A DNA stretch of 10,122 bases from Methylovirgula sp. GTDB lineage: Bacteria > Pseudomonadota > Alphaproteobacteria > Rhizobiales > Beijerinckiaceae. The translations under genes and the position numbers were made by a program. Position 1 is the stretch's first letter; the number at the start of each line of letters is the position of its first letter. Below the pieces are notes generated by a model. The model was not told the DNA's origin. It did not search any database and was given only the letters and a program-made list of their open reading frames with translations. Shown here piece after piece: positions 8,026-10,122 of this stretch. The DNA is taken from assembly GCA_030038595.1 (NCBI GenBank), contig JASHSW010000056.1, positions 1 through 10,122 of the forward strand. Reading direction: 5' to 3'.

Positions 8026-8046
8026 GGCCGCGCCCGTCACGGGGCC
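8026..8046 (-). other. GC-rich hairpin in the rhlE leader
   Basis: On the coding strand CCCG and CGGG enclose a three-base loop (plus-strand 8033-8043). An outer three-pair stem follows across a bulge. It sits just upstream of the AGGA ribosome binding site of the helicase gene. A structured leader could let the helicase control its own translation, but GC-rich DNA gives such small stems easily. Confidence 0.25.
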
Positions 8047-8162
8047 GTCCGGCGGTATCCGAGGCTTATTGTTGCCGGTCGGCGCTAACATTGCGTCGAC
8101 GACAGCGCGTCCTGGATGAATTTGGCAGAGCGGGCGAAACGAATCGGACCGCGTCCAGTCGC

Positions 8163-8191
8163 TCTTTAATCTCTATGTCGGAACGAATCAA
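8163..8191 (-). promoter_or_regulatory. Candidate sigma-70-like promoter for rhlE
   Basis: On the minus strand TTGATT (8186-8191) and TAAAGA (8163-8168) are separated by 17 bases and lie about 150 nt before the helicase start. The -35 matches well but the -10 is poor (three of six). The rest of the 238-nt gap 8010-8247 holds no credible gene. Confidence 0.25.
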
Positions 8192-8247
8192 TCGGATTGC
8201 AAGGGCAAAGACCGGCCAATTGCCGCACTGCTTAACGTCTCCGCCCG

Positions 8248-9081
8248 TCACTCGGCGGCGGCCTGGCGCAATGGCCGCGGCCGCGGAGAAAAGACTTTCA
8301 TCAATAGGAAGATCGTCGCGAGCGTTGCGATGTAGACGAGAAGCTGCAGCTCGGTTGGCTGATCCGTATAGCCGAGGAGCGTGTGCAGGACCCTTCCGAG
8401 GATCCCGTTGTCGGGCAGAATCGAAGAGCTGTCCCAGACAGTCGCGTCGAGCTTGGTGACGAGGTCCGCCTGTTCGAGGAATGCCACGGCTTGCACCGCC
8501 ATGCCGGCGGCGATGAACGAGATCAAAAGCGTAGTGACACGAAACAAATGCCGCATGGGAATGGCGATCAAACCTCGGAATGTCAGGAAAGCGACGCAAA
8601 CGCCAAGCGCGAGCCCAAGCACGCCGCCCACGAAAATCGAAAGCCCGCTGCTGCCGCTCGAAATGATGATGCCATAGAGGAAGAGGACGATTTCCGAGCC
8701 TTCTCTGAGCACCGCCACCGCGACGACGATGGCGAGCGCGATGAGCGGCTTCGATCCGTTGCGGATCTGCCGGCCGATCGTATGCAGTTCGTCGGTCATC
8801 TCTCGGCCGTGCCGCGCCATCCAGACGTTGTGCCAGGTGAGCATGATGACTGCCAACGAAAGGATCGCGGCGTTGAAGACTTCCTGGCCGGCGCCGGCCA
8901 TCGCCTCGGCGATCAACCCGGTGAACGCCGCAACAAGCCCAGCGCCGCAAACCCCGGCCGCGATGCCGCCGAAGATGTATCGCAAGCGATGCGGGATGGT
9001 CTGCGAGACCGCGAGCACGACGCCGACGACGAGACCCGCTTCGACGACTTCGCGGAACACGATGATGAGCGCACCGATCAC
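8248..9081 (-). CDS. FTR1-family iron permease
   Basis: Inner-membrane iron permease of 277 residues, about the length of E. coli EfeU. Two copies of the FTR1 iron-binding motif REXXE are present: REVVE at 10-14 and REGSE at 126-130, each inside a membrane helix. Seven hydrophobic helices fit roughly residues 4-26, 35-57, 69-88, 112-137, 146-168, 178-200 and 246-265, ending in a short basic tail. The start is a GTG at 9081-9079, chosen because the protein then begins MIGALIIVFREVVEAG, as FTR1 proteins do, and a stop codon lies 60 nt upstream in frame with no ATG between. No good ribosome binding site precedes it. FTR1 permeases usually work with a partner such as EfeO/EfeB, a multicopper oxidase, or FtrA/FtrB; none is in the window, which leaves the iron form transported (ferrous coupled to oxidation, or ferric) open. 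Gaps on both sides suggest a single-gene unit. EfeU or FtrC could be its name. Confidence 0.93.
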   Translation of the reverse strand: MIGALIIVFREVVEAGLVVGVVLAVSQTIPHRLRYIFGGIAAGVCGAGLVAAFTGLIAEAMAGAGQEVFNAAILSLAVIMLTWHNVWMARHGREMTDELHTIGRQIRNGSKPLIALAIVVAVAVLREGSEIVLFLYGIIISSGSSGLSIFVGGVLGLALGVCVAFLTFRGLIAIPMRHLFRVTTLLISFIAAGMAVQAVAFLEQADLVTKLDATVWDSSSILPDNGILGRVLHTLLGYTDQPTELQLLVYIATLATIFLLMKVFSPRPRPLRQAAAE

Positions 9082-9137
9082 AGCGCAACTTTCGTTTTGC
9101 GGAACAGTTGGTCTTGCTGCCCGGCTTCGCGCCTTGA

Positions 9138-9164
9138 ACTATACGCGTGCGCGCAAACCTGCAA
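9138..9164 (-). promoter_or_regulatory. Candidate promoter of the FTR1 gene
   Basis: On the minus strand TATAGT (9138-9143) matches the -10 consensus in five of six positions. TTGCAG (9159-9164) is a possible -35, but the spacer is 15 bases, which is short. Transcription would begin near 9130, leaving a leader of about 50 nt before the GTG. Confidence 0.4.
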
Positions 9165-9179
9165 GCACTTGAGCCTGCA

Positions 9180-9196
9180 TTTAGAATGCTTCAAAA
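9180..9196 (-). promoter_or_regulatory. Irr-box (iron control element)-like site upstream of the FTR1 gene
   Basis: TTTAGAA-TGC-TTCAAAA (read on the plus strand) differs at one of 14 defined positions from TTTAGAA-N3-TTCTAAA, the iron control element bound by Irr in rhizobia as I remember it. It lies about 100 nt before the FTR1 start and upstream of the proposed -35. Irr responds to haem and iron status and can repress or activate. The site also forms one arm of a longer inverted repeat, so another function is possible. Confidence 0.45.
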
Positions 9197-9228
9197 AATC
9201 GACGGCGATTCTTTGAAGCTTCTCTAAA
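9180..9228 (-). repeat. 49-nt imperfect inverted repeat between opgH and the FTR1 gene
   Basis: Plus-strand arms are TTTAGA 9180-9185 with TCTAAA 9223-9228, GCTTCAAA 9188-9195 with TTTGAAGC 9212-9219, and AATCG 9197-9201 with CGATT 9206-9210, closing on an ACGG loop. That is 19 base pairs with one small internal loop and one mismatch. It begins directly after the opgH stop codon. As minus-strand RNA it could end or protect the opgH transcript, although no T-run follows it. As DNA it offers two head-to-head copies of a TTTAGA...GCTTCAAA element. Confidence 0.7.
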
Positions 9229-10122
9229 CTACGCGGCCGTGTCGATCGGTACGATCGGAGATTTCGGAATGGCGGCGAGCAAAGCGATCAAATCCGCGTC
9301 GAGCATTACGTTCATCCGTTCGACGGGCTTCAGCCAATCGACCGCTTCGTCGATCGAACGCGCCTCTTTAAGCTTGGCCTCGGCGAGCGCCCGCTCGGCC
9401 GAAATCTCGCCGCGCTTGCGGCTGCGTCCGGCCGGCAACATCGCAAGGTGCATGGCGCGGAATTCGGGATCCTCATAGAGACTGCGCAGCCCGTCCGCCT
9501 TACCGACTTCGCGGGCGAGCATCCTGCCGAGCTGGTTGGCGCGGCGTACGACGCGCGGCTTCGATCTTTCTTCCGGTGTGCCCAGGAGACCGGAACGGCG
9601 CAGGAATATGCCGAAAGACAACTTCCCGGTCGCCCAGGAAAGAAAGATCGCGAGTACGAGGCCGAGAATCGTCGGCGACATCCAGGCGACGAGTGACGGC
9701 GAGATCAGAAGCCCAGCCCCCAGGGTCAAGAGTCCCATCGCAACATGCGAGCGGTGGCGGCGCACGATGGCTTTGAAGGGAACCGAACCGTCGTCGCGCC
9801 GTTGCGGGTTCCAGCCGGTGTCGAAGCCGAAGAGGAAATGCGCCACGTGGCCGGTCTGGATGAGCATCATAATAGGCGCCAGCAGGGCCGACATGACGAT
9901 CTCGAACAGCGTCGAAATCGTCAGCCGGATCGCGCCGCCATAGCCGCGCCGGGTGGCTTTACGGAGCAAGGCGAGAATGAGGCCGAACAGTTTCGGCGCG
10001 GCCAGGATCGCCATCGTGAGCGCGAAGAGGTTCAGCGATTTCTCGGCATCGAAGCGCGGCCACTCCGGAAAGAGCGCGAAACCGCTCGGGAAATATTCCG
10101 GCCGAATGTAGCTCGCCTGGAC
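9229..10122 (-). CDS. opgH: Glucan glucosyltransferase OpgH/MdoH, C-terminal part, cut by window edge
   Basis: Inner-membrane glycosyltransferase that polymerises glucose from UDP-glucose for periplasmic (osmoregulated) glucans. Only the last 297 residues are inside the window; the frame is open to base 10122 and the catalytic glycosyltransferase family 2 domain lies outside. Visible are the FPEWPRFDAEKSLNLFALTM segment, four or so membrane helices (roughly visible residues 30-53, 65-88 and two between 125 and 166), the FGFDTGWNPQRRDDG loop typical of this family, and a charged cytosolic tail of about 120 residues with PRVVRRANQL and a leucine/alanine-rich end. The stop is TAG. opgG often lies upstream but cannot be seen. 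It is 147 nt upstream of the FTR1 gene on the same strand, with an inverted repeat right after its stop. I have no sign of damage in the part seen. Confidence 0.9.
   Translation of the reverse strand, partial: VQASYIRPEYFPSGFALFPEWPRFDAEKSLNLFALTMAILAAPKLFGLILALLRKATRRGYGGAIRLTISTLFEIVMSALLAPIMMLIQTGHVAHFLFGFDTGWNPQRRDDGSVPFKAIVRRHRSHVAMGLLTLGAGLLISPSLVAWMSPTILGLVLAIFLSWATGKLSFGIFLRRSGLLGTPEERSKPRVVRRANQLGRMLAREVGKADGLRSLYEDPEFRAMHLAMLPAGRSRKRGEISAERALAEAKLKEARSIDEAVDWLKPVERMNVMLDADLIALLAAIPKSPIVPIDTAA

Noticed and set aside
8066..9088. Longer minus-strand open frame overlapping the FTR1 gene in another frame
   Set aside because: Arg/His-rich shadow; the overlapping frame encodes a seven-helix protein with two REXXE motifs.
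1..10122. Search for an undescribed multi-gene system, CRISPR array, mobile element or RNA gene
   Set aside because: All coding space is taken by recognised housekeeping families, no tandem spaced repeats or transposase fragments were seen, and no tRNA- or rRNA-like sequence stood out.

Overview
The window looks like the chromosome of an alphaproteobacterium, most likely Rhizobiales (Hyphomicrobiales) or a close relative. It is GC-rich and tightly packed. The gene order group I cysteine desulfurase - sufB - sufC - sufD - sufS - sufT - sufA is the arrangement known from that class. An Irr-box-like site near an iron permease points the same way. Genus cannot be told from this sequence alone.

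Positions 1-6551, plus strand: a SUF iron-sulfur cluster assembly operon, cut at its 5' end by the window edge. An IscS/NifS-type cysteine desulfurase (N-terminus missing) is followed by the SufB-SufC-SufD scaffold/ATPase complex, the group II desulfurase SufS, the DUF59/MIP18 protein SufT and the A-type carrier SufA. Gaps are short (46, 31, 1, -3, 8 and 61 nt), which suggests one transcript. The desulfurases take sulfur from cysteine, SufBCD builds the cluster using ATP hydrolysis by SufC, and SufA (probably with SufT) passes clusters on to apoproteins. The key residues are all present: SufC Walker motifs, SufB Cys403 and Glu432, SufD His378, SufS Lys232 and Cys370, and the SufA three-cysteine set.

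Positions 6588-10122, minus strand: three genes that converge on the suf operon across a 36-nt gap. In transcription order they are the C-terminal part of the membrane glucan glucosyltransferase OpgH/MdoH (cut by the window edge), an FTR1-family iron permease, and a RhlE-type DEAD-box RNA helicase. The gaps of 147 and 238 nt make separate promoters likely.

No wholly new system is evident; every coding region belongs to a known family. The most interesting non-coding signal is the AT-rich opgH-FTR1 gap. It holds a 49-nt inverted repeat starting right after the opgH stop. One arm closely matches the Irr-binding iron control element of rhizobia. If real, the permease would be under iron control next to the Fe-S assembly operon. 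No tRNA, rRNA, CRISPR array or insertion sequence was seen.
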